DNA of 64,000 bases from Halomonas alkaliantarctica (lineage in GTDB: Bacteria; Pseudomonadota; Gammaproteobacteria; Pseudomonadales; Halomonadaceae), in assembly GCF_029854215.1 (NCBI RefSeq), contig NZ_CP122961.1, forward strand, positions 372,001 to 436,000, written 5' to 3'. A program made the position numbers and the translations under genes. The notes below the pieces were generated by a model. It had not been told where the DNA came from. It did not search any database and saw nothing but the letters and a program-made list of their open reading frames with translations. Of the stretch, positions 1 to 10,642 are shown piece after piece (within the stretch, counting starts at the first letter, position 1; each line of letters opens with the position of its first letter).

Positions 1-1403
1 TCTTCACCCAGACCGATGGAGTCGTGGGTAAACACGTAAATCACCTGCTGGCCCATCAGCGACGCCATGCGGATCGAGTTACGCATGTACTCCATAAAGA
101 TCAGGAAGGTCGCGCCGTAAGGTACCAAGCCGCCGTGCAGGGCGATGCCGTTCATGACCGCGCCCATGCCGAACTCACGCACACCGTAGTGCAGGTAGTT
201 ACCGCTGGCGTCTTCAGGGGTGATCGCTTTGGCGCCTTTCCAGAAGGTCAGGTTAGATGGCGCCAAGTCGGCACTGCCGCCCAGCAGCTCCGGCATTTTC
301 GGGCCAATGGCATTTAACACTTCAAAGGAGGCTTTGCGTGACGCAATGGTCTCGCCACGCTCTTGGGCCTGCTCAATCAAGGCTTCGGTAGGCAGTTCCG
401 CGGGCAACTGGCGCTTCATCCGGCGGGTGAACTCTCGCGCTTCCGTGGGGAAGGCTTCAGCATAGCGGGCAAACCGCGCATCCCACGCCTGCTGGGCCGC
501 TTTTCCAGCTTCACGGGCATCCCAGCCCGAGTAGATTGGTTCGGGAATATGGAACGGAGCGTGCGGCCAGTCGAGCTGGGTGCGGGCCAGGGCCACTTCA
601 TCATCGCCTAGGGGAGCGCCGTGAGCGTCTTCCTTGCCCTGCTTGTTGGGAGCACCAAAACCGATAATGGTCTTGCAGATAATCAGGCTCGGCTTATCGT
701 CATGGCTCTTGGCCAGCTCAATAGCGGCTTTGATCTCTTCAGGCTTGTGACCATCTACATTGGGCACCACGTGCCAGCCGTAAGCTTCAAACCGCTTGGC
801 GGTATCGTCGGTAAACCAGCCTTCCACTTCACCATCAATGGAGATGCCGTTATCGTCGTATACAGTGATCAGCTTACCCAACTGCTGGGTGCCGGCCAGT
901 GAGGCCGCTTCATGGGAGATCCCTTCCATTAAGCAGCCGTCACCAACAAAGCACCATGTGTGATGGTCCACAATTGTGTGACCGGGGCGGTTGAACTGCG
1001 CCGCCATGGTTTTTTCAGCAATCGCAAAGCCCACAGCGTTGGCAAAACCCTGACCCAGCGGGCCAGTGGTGGTTTCAATGCCAGGCGCATAACCGAATTC
1101 CGGGTGGCCCGCGGTGGGCGAGTGCAACTGACGGAAATTCTGCAGCTGTTCCAGGCTCAGCTCGTAGCCACTGAGGTGCAGCAGCGAGTAAAGCAGCATG
1201 GAGCCGTGGCCATTGGAGAGCACAAAGCGATCACGATCGGCCCACTTGGGGTCTTCGGGGTTGTGCTTGAGGTAGTCATTCCATAGCACTTCGGCGATAT
1301 CAGCCATACCCATGGGGGCGCCCGGGTGGCCTGACTTGGCCTTCTGAACGGCATCCATGGACAGGGCGCGAATGGCATTGGCTAACTCAAAACGGGACGG
1401 CAT
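1..1403 (-). CDS. tkt: Transketolase, 5' part of gene (runs off window start)
   Basis: Thiamine-diphosphate enzyme of the non-oxidative pentose phosphate pathway that moves two-carbon ketol units between sugar phosphates in the cytoplasm. The visible 467 codons start at the ATG complementary to 1401-1403, preceded by an AGGAG ribosome site. The product begins [20 protein letters not shown] and carries the family hallmarks GHPGAPMG (about residues 25-32), [15 protein letters not shown], the ThDP/Mg motif [18 protein letters not shown], and further on [12 protein letters not shown] and the pyrimidine-domain stretch VREFGMGA. The remaining C-terminal part lies outside the window. It is divergent from metK, with about 250 bp between. 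Identification is by direct recognition of these motifs and is firm; the letter suffix (tktA/tktB) cannot be assigned. Confidence 0.97.
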   Translation of the reverse strand, partial: MPSRFELANAIRALSMDAVQKAKSGHPGAPMGMADIAEVLWNDYLKHNPEDPKWADRDRFVLSNGHGSMLLYSLLHLSGYELSLEQLQNFRQLHSPTAGHPEFGYAPGIETTTGPLGQGFANAVGFAIAEKTMAAQFNRPGHTIVDHHTWCFVGDGCLMEGISHEAASLAGTQQLGKLITVYDDNGISIDGEVEGWFTDDTAKRFEAYGWHVVPNVDGHKPEEIKAAIELAKSHDDKPSLIICKTIIGFGAPNKQGKEDAHGAPLGDDEVALARTQLDWPHAPFHIPEPIYSGWDAREAGKAAQQAWDARFARYAEAFPTEAREFTRRMKRQLPAELPTEALIEQAQERGETIASRKASFEVLNAIGPKMPELLGGSADLAPSNLTFWKGAKAITPEDASGNYLHYGVREFGMGAVMNGIALHGGLVPYGATFLIFMEYMRNSIRMASLMGQQVIYVFTHDSIGLGE

Positions 1404-1657
1404 GGGGGTGCTCCTCGCTTGAAAACAGAAATTATAAAGGCGCTATTGTCGCTGACTTCCCATGTTGCGGCAAATATAGCGGAAAATTCTCGGGATCACG
1501 TTCTGGGAAGCGTCGCCGACAGCGTGTAGACTCTGCCTCCCGACGCGGTAGAAAAGTAATGCTATCGCTTCACTAATACGGGCAGGGGCCACCTGCCATG
1601 ATTTCCTGCTGATGCTGTGGATTACATACAGCCGTCATACAGAGGGTAGAGTGCGCG
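1404..1657. promoter_or_regulatory. Divergent tkt/metK intergenic region with small hairpin
   Basis: This 254-bp spacer must hold the promoters of both divergent genes. A perfect 6-bp inverted repeat with a 5-nt loop, GGCAGG (1581-1586) and CCTGCC (1592-1597), lies in the presumed metK leader about 60 bp before the start codon, with no T-run after it. I do not recognise a known SAM- or SAH-sensing riboswitch here. No convincing -35/-10 pair was picked. Confidence 0.35.
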
Positions 1658-2878
1658 ATGAGCGAATATTCCCTGTTTACCTCCGAGTCCGTCTCCGAAG
1701 GTCATCCCGATAAGATTGCCGATCAGATCTCTGACGCAGTGCTAGATGCCATTATCGCCCGCGATAAACAGGCCCGCGTTGCCTGTGAAACCATGGTGAA
1801 AACCGGGGTGGCGATCATTGCCGGTGAAATTACCACCTCCGCCTGGGTCGATTTAGAAACCCTCGTGCGAGATGTGATTATCAGCATTGGCTATAACTCG
1901 TCTGATGTCGGCTTTGACGGCGCGACCTGCGGCGTAGTTAATCTCATCGGTAAGCAGAGCGTCGACATTGCCCAGGGCGTTGATCGCAGCAAACCGGAAG
2001 ATCAGGGCGCTGGCGACCAGGGCCTGATGTTTGGCTACGCAACTAACGAAACCGATTCGTTTATGCCGGCACCGATCCACTACTCCCACCGATTGGTCGA
2101 GCGTCAGGCCGAACTGCGTAAAAATGGCCTGCTGCCTTGGCTGCGCCCGGATGCCAAGAGTCAGGTAACCTTCCGCTATAACGCCGAAGGTCAGCCCTGC
2201 GGTGTCGATGCTATCGTGCTCTCTACCCAACACGACCCAGATATTGATCAGGAAGATCTGCGCAAAATGATCAAGCGTGAGGTCATTGAGCAAGTCATCC
2301 CCGCCGAGTGGTTGGATGACAGCACCCAGTACCATATCAACCCGACCGGCAAATTTGTGATTGGCGGCCCGGTAGGCGACTGCGGGCTAACCGGACGTAA
2401 AATCATCGTCGACACTTACGGCGGCATGGCACGTCACGGTGGTGGCGCGTTCTCGGGCAAAGACCCCTCTAAAGTGGATCGCAGCGCCGCCTATGCGGGC
2501 CGCTATGTCGCTAAGAACGTAGTTGCCTCGGGGCTGGCTGACAAGTGTGAGATTCAGGTCTCCTACGCGATTGGCGTTGCCGAGCCGACGTCGGTCTCTG
2601 TCGACACCTTTGGCACCGGTAAAATTGACGATGCCAAGATCGTTGCACTGGTTCGCGAGCACTTTGACCTGCGCCCCTACGCGATCACCAAAATGCTTGA
2701 TCTGCTGCACCCGATGTATCAGCTCACCGCCGCTTACGGCCACTTTGGCCGGGCACCGTTCGAGCACAGCTACACCTGGAGCGACGATAAAGGCCAAGCG
2801 CATACTGAAACCTTTATCGCCTTCCCGTGGGAAAAGGTTGATAAGGCCGATGCACTGCGTAAGGCCGCCGGTTTGTAA
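1658..2878 (+). CDS. metK: S-adenosylmethionine synthetase
   Basis: Makes S-adenosylmethionine from methionine and ATP, the methyl donor for the cell; cytoplasmic and normally a tetramer. The 406-residue length is slightly above the E. coli enzyme (384). Family motifs are present: [17 protein letters not shown] near the N-terminus (the His contacts triphosphate), [12 protein letters not shown], the P-loop-like [19 protein letters not shown], and the closing YGHFGR region. ATG at 1658 is preceded by AGAGGGTAG, a reasonable ribosome site. A Rho-independent terminator follows at 2917. metF lies 3 kb downstream, so two methionine/methyl-cycle genes are close together but not in one operon. Confidence 0.98.
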   Translation: MSEYSLFTSESVSEGHPDKIADQISDAVLDAIIARDKQARVACETMVKTGVAIIAGEITTSAWVDLETLVRDVIISIGYNSSDVGFDGATCGVVNLIGKQSVDIAQGVDRSKPEDQGAGDQGLMFGYATNETDSFMPAPIHYSHRLVERQAELRKNGLLPWLRPDAKSQVTFRYNAEGQPCGVDAIVLSTQHDPDIDQEDLRKMIKREVIEQVIPAEWLDDSTQYHINPTGKFVIGGPVGDCGLTGRKIIVDTYGGMARHGGGAFSGKDPSKVDRSAAYAGRYVAKNVVASGLADKCEIQVSYAIGVAEPTSVSVDTFGTGKIDDAKIVALVREHFDLRPYAITKMLDLLHPMYQLTAAYGHFGRAPFEHSYTWSDDKGQAHTETFIAFPWEKVDKADALRKAAGL

Positions 2879-2916
2879 GAGATTCGCTACACTGTTTGTA
2901 AGAAATGTATTAAATC

Positions 2917-2946
2917 GCCCCTTTGGCTTCGGCCGGGGGCTTTTTT
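2917..2946 (+). terminator. Rho-independent terminator of metK
   Basis: GCCCC...GGC-TTCG-GCC...GGGGC hairpin with a UUCG tetraloop, followed by TTTTTT at 2941-2946, 39 bp after the metK stop. Confidence 0.85.
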
Positions 2947-3010
2947 ATGCGCTATTTCAAAACCCTGCGCTAGGCTAAGCCTAAAGGTTGATTTGTTCAC
3001 GCGGGAGTAA

Positions 3011-5622
<2,612 letters not shown>

Positions 5623-5767
5623 TTATTCTCCCATTGGATATGTGGTGACTCGCTAACATGAGCCGAATTAAAGGCCAAGCGTGGAATCTTTCATTAGCCC
5701 CAGCGCGCTAGAACAGCGAGAATACCTCAAAATATCATTACTTTTGATCACTAATTAAGGAAATCCT

Positions 5768-6610
5768 ATGAGCAGCCATGAGCATCCTCTAGGTATCAGC
5801 TTTGAATTCTTTCCGCCCAATACCGATGCTGGGCGCGATAAGCTGATCCAGGTTCGCGATGAGCTGGCCGCCCGGAACCCACGGTTTTTCTCGGTGACTT
5901 ACGGTGCCGGCGGATCTACCCAGGCACGTACCCGTGAGGTGGTGCGTGAAGTGAGTGAGAGTGGCATCACCACCGCCCCGCATCTCTCCTGCATAGGCAG
6001 TGAGAAAGCTCAGCTGCGTGATCTGCTGTCGCAGTACCGCGAAGAGGGGGTAGACAGTTTAGTCGCGCTGCGTGGTGACATGCCTTCCGGTATGGGAAGC
6101 ATTGGCGAGCTACGGTATGCCAACGAACTGGTTGAGTTTATTCGCGCGGAAACGGACGATCATTTCAACATCGCGGTAGCCGCTTACCCGGAGTCTCATC
6201 CTCAGGCGCCTAATCTTGATAAGGATGTGGAAAACTTCGCGCGTAAAATGAAAGCTGGCGCCAATATGGCCATCACCCAGTACTTCTTCACCGCCGATGC
6301 CTACTTCAACTTCGTCGATAAAGCCCGCGCGCTGGGCGTTGAGCAACCGATTATTCCCGGCATTATGCCAATTACCAACTACACCAAGCTGGCGCGTTTC
6401 TCTGACGCCTGTGGTGCTGAGATCCCACGCTGGATTCGCAAGCAGTTGGAGTCCTATGGCGATGATAGCGAAGCGATAGCCGCCTTTGGTACCGATGTGG
6501 TGAGCCGTCTTTGCCAACGATTACTGGATGGTGGTGCGCCAGGCCTGCACTTCTACACGCTTAATCAAGCTGCACCGGTACTAAAGGTCGTCGACAATCT
6601 GGTCGATTAA
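5768..6610 (+). CDS. metF: 5,10-methylenetetrahydrofolate reductase
   Basis: FAD enzyme reducing 5,10-methylene-THF to 5-methyl-THF for methionine synthesis. The 280-residue product begins with the typical ISFEFFPP motif (Glu is the catalytic acid in E. coli MetF, Glu28). It also has FFSVTYGAGGSTQART, THF/FAD-contacting LVALRGDMP, AVAAYPESHP and AGANMAITQYFF. The length is slightly shorter than E. coli (296). Start ATG 5768 follows TAAGGAAATCCT, a clear ribosome site. I looked for an SAH riboswitch in the 145-bp leader and saw none. A shared terminator lies directly downstream. Confidence 0.97.
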   Translation: MSSHEHPLGISFEFFPPNTDAGRDKLIQVRDELAARNPRFFSVTYGAGGSTQARTREVVREVSESGITTAPHLSCIGSEKAQLRDLLSQYREEGVDSLVALRGDMPSGMGSIGELRYANELVEFIRAETDDHFNIAVAAYPESHPQAPNLDKDVENFARKMKAGANMAITQYFFTADAYFNFVDKARALGVEQPIIPGIMPITNYTKLARFSDACGAEIPRWIRKQLESYGDDSEAIAAFGTDVVSRLCQRLLDGGAPGLHFYTLNQAAPVLKVVDNLVD

Positions 6611-6643
6611 TCAAGTCAGATTATTTACCTGCTCAGCACTTAC

Positions 6644-6680
6644 TAAAAACCCCGCTCAACATTGTTGAGCGGGGTTTTTT
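6644..6680. terminator. Bidirectional terminator between metF and the TRAP operon
   Basis: AAAAACCCCGCTCAACA and TTGAGCGGGGTTTTTT form a near-perfect stem with A-run and T-run on opposite flanks, so it should stop transcripts from both convergent sides. Confidence 0.93.
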
Positions 6681-6708
6681 ACGCTTAGCGTTTAGCGGCT
6701 TAAATCAA

Positions 6709-8910
6709 TCAGCCAGCTTGCGCCGTTTTACTACCACCACCGTGCACCTTACGTTGCATCATGAATAGCACGATACCAATCGCAAGGCCTGCAATGTCGG
6801 TATAGATACCGCCGTAGATTAAGAATATTGCGCCCACCAGCATCAGCACGCGCTGCCAGGCGTTAACCGGTCCAAAGAACCACGCCTGCACCATGCCCGA
6901 TAGCAGTACAATGCCCAGCGTCGCGGTTAAACCAACGCGCAGGATCTGCATCGCAGAGCCTTCCATCAGCATGGCCGGGCTGTAGAAGAACATAAACGGC
7001 ACGATGAACGCGGCCAAACCAATCTTGAATGATGCCACTGACGTACCCATGGGATTGTCGCCGGAAATACCGGCGGCGGCATAGGAAGCCAAAGCCACAG
7101 GTGGCGTAATCGCGGAGACGACCGCAAAGTAGAACACAAAGAAGTGGGCGATCAGTGGCTCAATACCGATATTGATTAAGCCCGGAGCGACCACGGAAGC
7201 GGCCACCGCATAGGCGGCGGTAGTAGGCATACCCATGCCGAGTAGAATACTGATCAGCATGGCGAACACTAGCGCCAGCAGTTGGCTCACGCCCGCCAAG
7301 CCCAGTAGTAGCGACGAGAAACGCGCGCCTACACCCGTCAGCGAGATAACCCCGACGATTAAGCCCGCACAGGCACACACGGCGATAATCTGAATCGACA
7401 TGGTGCCCGCTATTTGCAGCGCTTTAAGAATCGCACGGAAGCCCATTTTGTTGGGTGAGATCCAGCTAACCACCGCGGCTGACGCCGTTGCCAAGGTGCC
7501 CGCGCGAATCACCGAGTAGCCCATAAACAGGGCGACAATCAGAATAATAATCGGCGCGAACAGATAGACCTGCTTGACCAGCTTCGAGAACAGCGGAATC
7601 TCATCTTTGCGCATGCCCCGCATGCCTTTACGGGCGGCTTCAAAGTCGACCATAAAATAGATAGAGGCAAAATAGAGAATCGCCGGAATGACCGCGGCAA
7701 GAGCAATTTCGGTATACGGAATACCGGTCACTTCAGCCATGATGAACGCGCCGGCACCCATGATCGGCGGCATGATCTGACCACCGGTTGAGGCGGCGGC
7801 TTCGATGGCACCCGCGCTACGTGCTGGGTAACCGACTTTCTTCATCAAGGGAATGGTCAAGGAGCCGGTGGAAACCACGTTGCCCGCCGATGTGCCGTTG
7901 ATCATGCCCATTAAGCCAGAGGCAAAAATAGCCACCTTGGCGGGGCCACCACGGGCACGGCCAGCGGCAGCAAAGGCAAAGTTAACGAAGTAGTCGCCTA
8001 CTTTAGAGGCCTGCAAAAAAGCGGCAAAAATAATGAACAGAATAATATAGGTCGACGACACCGCAGTGGTGGGGCCGAGGATGCCTGCGTCGGTATACAC
8101 CTGGCTAAAGAAGCGCTGTAGTGACAGCCCCGGGTAGCCTAAAAAGCCTGGTAGATAGGGCCCGGCGAACACGTAGGTCAGGAAAACTGCGGAAATGACC
8201 ACCAGGGCGAGGCCCGCTACTCGGCGAGTCAGCTCTAGAATCAACAGAGAGCCTGCAATCGCCGCCCAGGAAATGCCTGATGGCGCAAAAGAGGTACCCG
8301 TCGACATACGAATATTGGTGTTATAAGCCACCAGCAAATAGCCAGCGCTGGCCAGTGCACAGACCATCAGTACCAAATCGGCTGGGTTGAAGCGATGCCG
8401 CGCCTGACGATAAAACCATGACAGCACGATGGCACTTGCCGTTGTCGCCATTAGCGGATAGCCGTAGTGCCAGTTTTCAATGTTCGGGTCGATGCGCATG
8501 GCGCTGCCGCTGAGCGTTTGATACATCAACAGCACTTGCGCCAGGGTATAGGCGGCGGGAATCAGTAACGCGTAGCTAATCCATTTGATCCAGGCACCTG
8601 ACGCCTGATGATCGTCGTCGGCAAAACGGGCACCGGAAAAGAGCCCGTAACCGAGAATAAGGGCACCGGCAATATGCACAATACGAAACGACCAGGTTTC
8701 CATCGGATACACGTTGAGTGAAATCAGATGGAAACTTGAGTAAGCGATCGCTAATGCCGCAAATAGCAGGAACTGCCAGCCAGTAAACAGGCGGCGATTG
8801 GGTTCAACAACGTCTTCATCGACACCATCGGCAATGGACTCTGGTATCACAGACGCTGCGTGGGCATCATCCTTGAGGCCATCAGATTCTTGGTCGGTTT
8901 TGTGACTCAT
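6709..8910 (-). CDS. TRAP transporter fused permease, DctQM (4TM/12TM) type
   Basis: Membrane part of a tripartite ATP-independent periplasmic (TRAP) transporter of the TAXI class: the small DctQ-like and large DctM-like subunits are fused in one 733-residue chain. A soluble acidic N-terminus of about 40 residues precedes many hydrophobic helices. The DctM part shows GLMGMINGTSAGNVVSTGSLTIPLM, GGQIMPPIMGAGAFIMAEVTG and GMGMPTTAAYAVAASV, the repeated conserved loops of the family, and AITPPVALASYAAAGISG near the end. These carriers are secondary, usually Na+-driven, high-affinity uptake systems for organic acids. It follows the receptor gene by 104 bp containing a strong hairpin, so both should be one operon with dosage control. 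The exact substrate is unknown. Confidence 0.93.
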   Translation of the reverse strand: MSHKTDQESDGLKDDAHAASVIPESIADGVDEDVVEPNRRLFTGWQFLLFAALAIAYSSFHLISLNVYPMETWSFRIVHIAGALILGYGLFSGARFADDDHQASGAWIKWISYALLIPAAYTLAQVLLMYQTLSGSAMRIDPNIENWHYGYPLMATTASAIVLSWFYRQARHRFNPADLVLMVCALASAGYLLVAYNTNIRMSTGTSFAPSGISWAAIAGSLLILELTRRVAGLALVVISAVFLTYVFAGPYLPGFLGYPGLSLQRFFSQVYTDAGILGPTTAVSSTYIILFIIFAAFLQASKVGDYFVNFAFAAAGRARGGPAKVAIFASGLMGMINGTSAGNVVSTGSLTIPLMKKVGYPARSAGAIEAAASTGGQIMPPIMGAGAFIMAEVTGIPYTEIALAAVIPAILYFASIYFMVDFEAARKGMRGMRKDEIPLFSKLVKQVYLFAPIIILIVALFMGYSVIRAGTLATASAAVVSWISPNKMGFRAILKALQIAGTMSIQIIAVCACAGLIVGVISLTGVGARFSSLLLGLAGVSQLLALVFAMLISILLGMGMPTTAAYAVAASVVAPGLINIGIEPLIAHFFVFYFAVVSAITPPVALASYAAAGISGDNPMGTSVASFKIGLAAFIVPFMFFYSPAMLMEGSAMQILRVGLTATLGIVLLSGMVQAWFFGPVNAWQRVLMLVGAIFLIYGGIYTDIAGLAIGIVLFMMQRKVHGGGSKTAQAG

Positions 8911-8962
8911 TAGAGTTCACCCTCACAGCAAAAAGCAGACAAAGGGGTAGCAGCAGCGAAAG

Positions 8963-8995
8963 CTGCCCCGCCCGGCAGGGCCGGAAACGGGGCAG
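8963..8995 (-). other. Intercistronic stem-loop between TRAP receptor and permease genes
   Basis: Nested perfect inverted repeats: outer CTGCCCCG (8963-8970) with CGGGGCAG (8988-8995), inner CCGGC with GCCGG around an AGG loop. There is no T-run on the minus strand after it, so it looks like an mRNA-stabilising or partially attenuating element that would leave more receptor than permease message. Confidence 0.7.
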
Positions 8996-9014
8996 TCAGA
9001 ACGTTAAGCGTTGC

Positions 9015-10007
9015 TTAGTTGATCATGTCATCAGCAATTTCATAGCCGTTCTCTTCGTACCAGCGTGCAGCGCCGGGATGAAACGGTAGCACGGTGTTGT
9101 GCTTGATGTTTTCTGGAATGGTGGTTTCAGCACTGCGGTGTACAGAGCGCATACGGTCGTTGTTTTCCATGGTCGCCTTAGTGACTTCATAAACGAAGTC
9201 TTCCGGCAGATCGCAGCCAGCGATAGCGAAGTTCCACATGGAGACAGCGCGAGCGTCTTCTTCAAGCGTTGTATAAGTGTTCGCAGGAATCATGAATTCA
9301 GCAACGGGGAAGTTTTCCAGCACAGTGGCCAGCTCTTCTTCGTTAAATTCGATGATGTTGACATCAGTTTGTACTTCCAGCTGGCTAACAGCCGGGATGG
9401 GAATGCCTGCAGCGAAGGCGACAACGTCAAGCAGGCCATCCTGCAACTGACCGCCTAGGTCTGACCAGCCACCGTTACGACGTTCAAAGTCAACGCCCAG
9501 GGTTTCCAGGATTGCTGGGAAATAGGTGTCAGAGGTGGAGGCAGCCGGGCCAAAACCGATGCGTGCACCATCGGGAATGTCGGAAATTGACTCAATGCCG
9601 CTGTCGGAAAGCGCAGTAATGGAGAACGGCGTTTCGTACATGGGGAACATGGCACATACATTATCCATCTTCATGCCTGGTGCCAGCGGGCTTTCACCTT
9701 TGACGGCGTCTGAAGCGGGGCCCATGGTGGTTAAGCCAAATGCCATGTCGCCTGTGTGCACGAGCGCCAGGTTTTGAGTAGGACCGCCAGTGACTTCACC
9801 GCCGCCAGATACACCTAATTCATCTGCGATAAAGTTGGCCCAGCCTGAACCGTAGACGAAGTAAGTGCCGCCTTGGCTAGCGGTACCCACGGTAAAATTG
9901 TCGGGCCAACCAGAGCGATCTGCTTGCGCCTGGGCACTGCTGGCAGCGGCTACAAGCAGAGCGCTGCTGGCGAGAAGAGTGAACGTTTTAGGCATATGTT
10001 TGCGCAT
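9015..10007 (-). CDS. TAXI-family TRAP transporter solute-binding receptor
   Basis: Periplasmic substrate receptor of the adjacent TRAP permease, 330 residues. It has a clear Sec signal peptide (charged MRKHMPK, hydrophobic LLASSALLVAAA, cleavage after AQA) and the TAXI-family start of the mature chain, VGTASQGGTYFVYGSGWANF, in which the glycine-rich loop helps form the ligand pocket. GDMAFGLTTMGPASDA and DGLLDVVAFAAGIPIPAV are also typical. The start at 10007 is supported by TAGGAA on the minus strand; the internal ATG (MPKTF) is an alternative. Known TAXI receptors bind dicarboxylates, glutamate-like or other organic acids, but no substrate can be assigned. Upstream lie a sigma-54-type promoter and two palindromes. 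Confidence 0.93.
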   Translation of the reverse strand: MRKHMPKTFTLLASSALLVAAASSAQAQADRSGWPDNFTVGTASQGGTYFVYGSGWANFIADELGVSGGGEVTGGPTQNLALVHTGDMAFGLTTMGPASDAVKGESPLAPGMKMDNVCAMFPMYETPFSITALSDSGIESISDIPDGARIGFGPAASTSDTYFPAILETLGVDFERRNGGWSDLGGQLQDGLLDVVAFAAGIPIPAVSQLEVQTDVNIIEFNEEELATVLENFPVAEFMIPANTYTTLEEDARAVSMWNFAIAGCDLPEDFVYEVTKATMENNDRMRSVHRSAETTIPENIKHNTVLPFHPGAARWYEENGYEIADDMIN

Positions 10008-10106
10008 GGCGAAAATTCCTAGCTGTTATTGGGGTTATATACTGACAGCGACGATCAATGCCGCCAGTCGATACTACGTTAAGCAGGGTATCCAGAGTAT
10101 ATAACA

Positions 10107-10121
10107 GCGATAGTTGTGCCA
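10107..10121 (-). promoter_or_regulatory. Sigma-54 (-24/-12) promoter for the TRAP operon
   Basis: On the minus strand the sequence TGGCAC-AACTA-TCGC matches the RpoN consensus TGGCAC-N5-TTGC at 9 of 10 defined positions, with the invariant GG and GC at the right 10-bp spacing. It lies 100-115 bp upstream of the receptor start codon, giving a predicted transcription start near 10095. Confidence 0.7.
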
Positions 10122-10197
10122 TTAAAAGGTTATGGTTTTAAAAACATATACTTATGAAATATTTATTCAACTTTGGTGGAAAGCGCTTTTTATCATA

Positions 10198-10250
10198 GTG
10201 TCCGATTGTTCGCACGTAAGTGGCTTGTTGGTGTGCGGATAACCGCACAC
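10198..10250. promoter_or_regulatory. Two enhancer-like palindromes upstream of the sigma-54 promoter
   Basis: Site A (10231-10250) reads GTGTGCG-GATAAC-CGCACAC, a perfect palindrome within a longer 9-bp-arm repeat at 10230-10251. Site B (10198-10217) reads GTGTCCG-ATTGTT-CGCACGT, a degenerate copy with the same N6 spacing. The centres are 33 bp apart, about three helical turns, and sit about 110-145 bp upstream of the predicted start. This is the architecture of tandem upstream activator sites for an NtrC-family activator. DctD, encoded at 15612-16994, is the candidate, by inference. Confidence 0.55.
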
Positions 10251-10327
10251 CTGTTGTGAGGTGCAAGCGCTAGCGGTTGTGGGGTGGCAAGGAAAGAATG
10301 GACACACCGCCCTTGGCGGGCGGGAAT

Positions 10328-10579
10328 TTAACGAGACGGTTTACCGGGATCCAATATACGCACGGGCTGTACATCCTGCTGCTTCTGGTCGTCGCGTACT
10401 TGGTTGACCCGGGTGGTCATTTCGGTCAGAGCGTCCTCCTCAATAGGCAGTTGCTCGAAGAAATCGCAGCTGACGCATTCCCGGTAGCGAATACCGTTTT
10501 GCTCCCAGGCGCGGATACGATCCATCGCTGCGCAGCGTGGGCAGGTCACACCGGCAATAAAGCGTTTAACCGTTGACAT
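10328..10579 (-). CDS. yheV: YheV-family small zinc-ribbon protein (DUF2387)
   Basis: 83-residue protein, start chosen at the ATG complementary to 10577-10579 because a good site (CCAGGAG) sits 7 nt before it; longer in-frame starts lack one. It begins MSTVKRFIAGVTCPRCAAMD and has two Cys pairs, CPRC and CVSC, about 20 residues apart, forming a single zinc-ribbon-like knuckle. The tail is charged and probably unstructured. This small family usually lies directly downstream of prlC in pseudomonads and relatives, as here (63-bp gap). Its role is not established; metal binding is inferred from the cysteines. Confidence 0.85.
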   Translation of the reverse strand: MSTVKRFIAGVTCPRCAAMDRIRAWEQNGIRYRECVSCDFFEQLPIEEDALTEMTTRVNQVRDDQKQQDVQPVRILDPGKPSR

Positions 10580-10642
10580 TGCATACTCCTGGCGCGCAGC
10601 GCCCAAGGCGCTGCGCATGGGAAAAGTGTATTTAAAACTGCA

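Larger units (their letters stand above)
10008..10327. other. 320-bp intergenic region between TRAP receptor and yheV
   Basis: Holds the sigma-54 promoter and palindromes described separately. A 6-bp inverted repeat CCGCCC-TTGGC-GGGCGG at 10307-10323 lies just after the yheV stop. It could act in ending the prlC-yheV transcript, but has no strong T-run. No gene was seen. Confidence 0.5.

Noticed and set aside
5623-5767. SAH riboswitch before metF, and a SAM-type riboswitch before metK (1404-1657)
   Set aside because: The conserved cores of these elements could not be found; only a small hairpin exists before metK.
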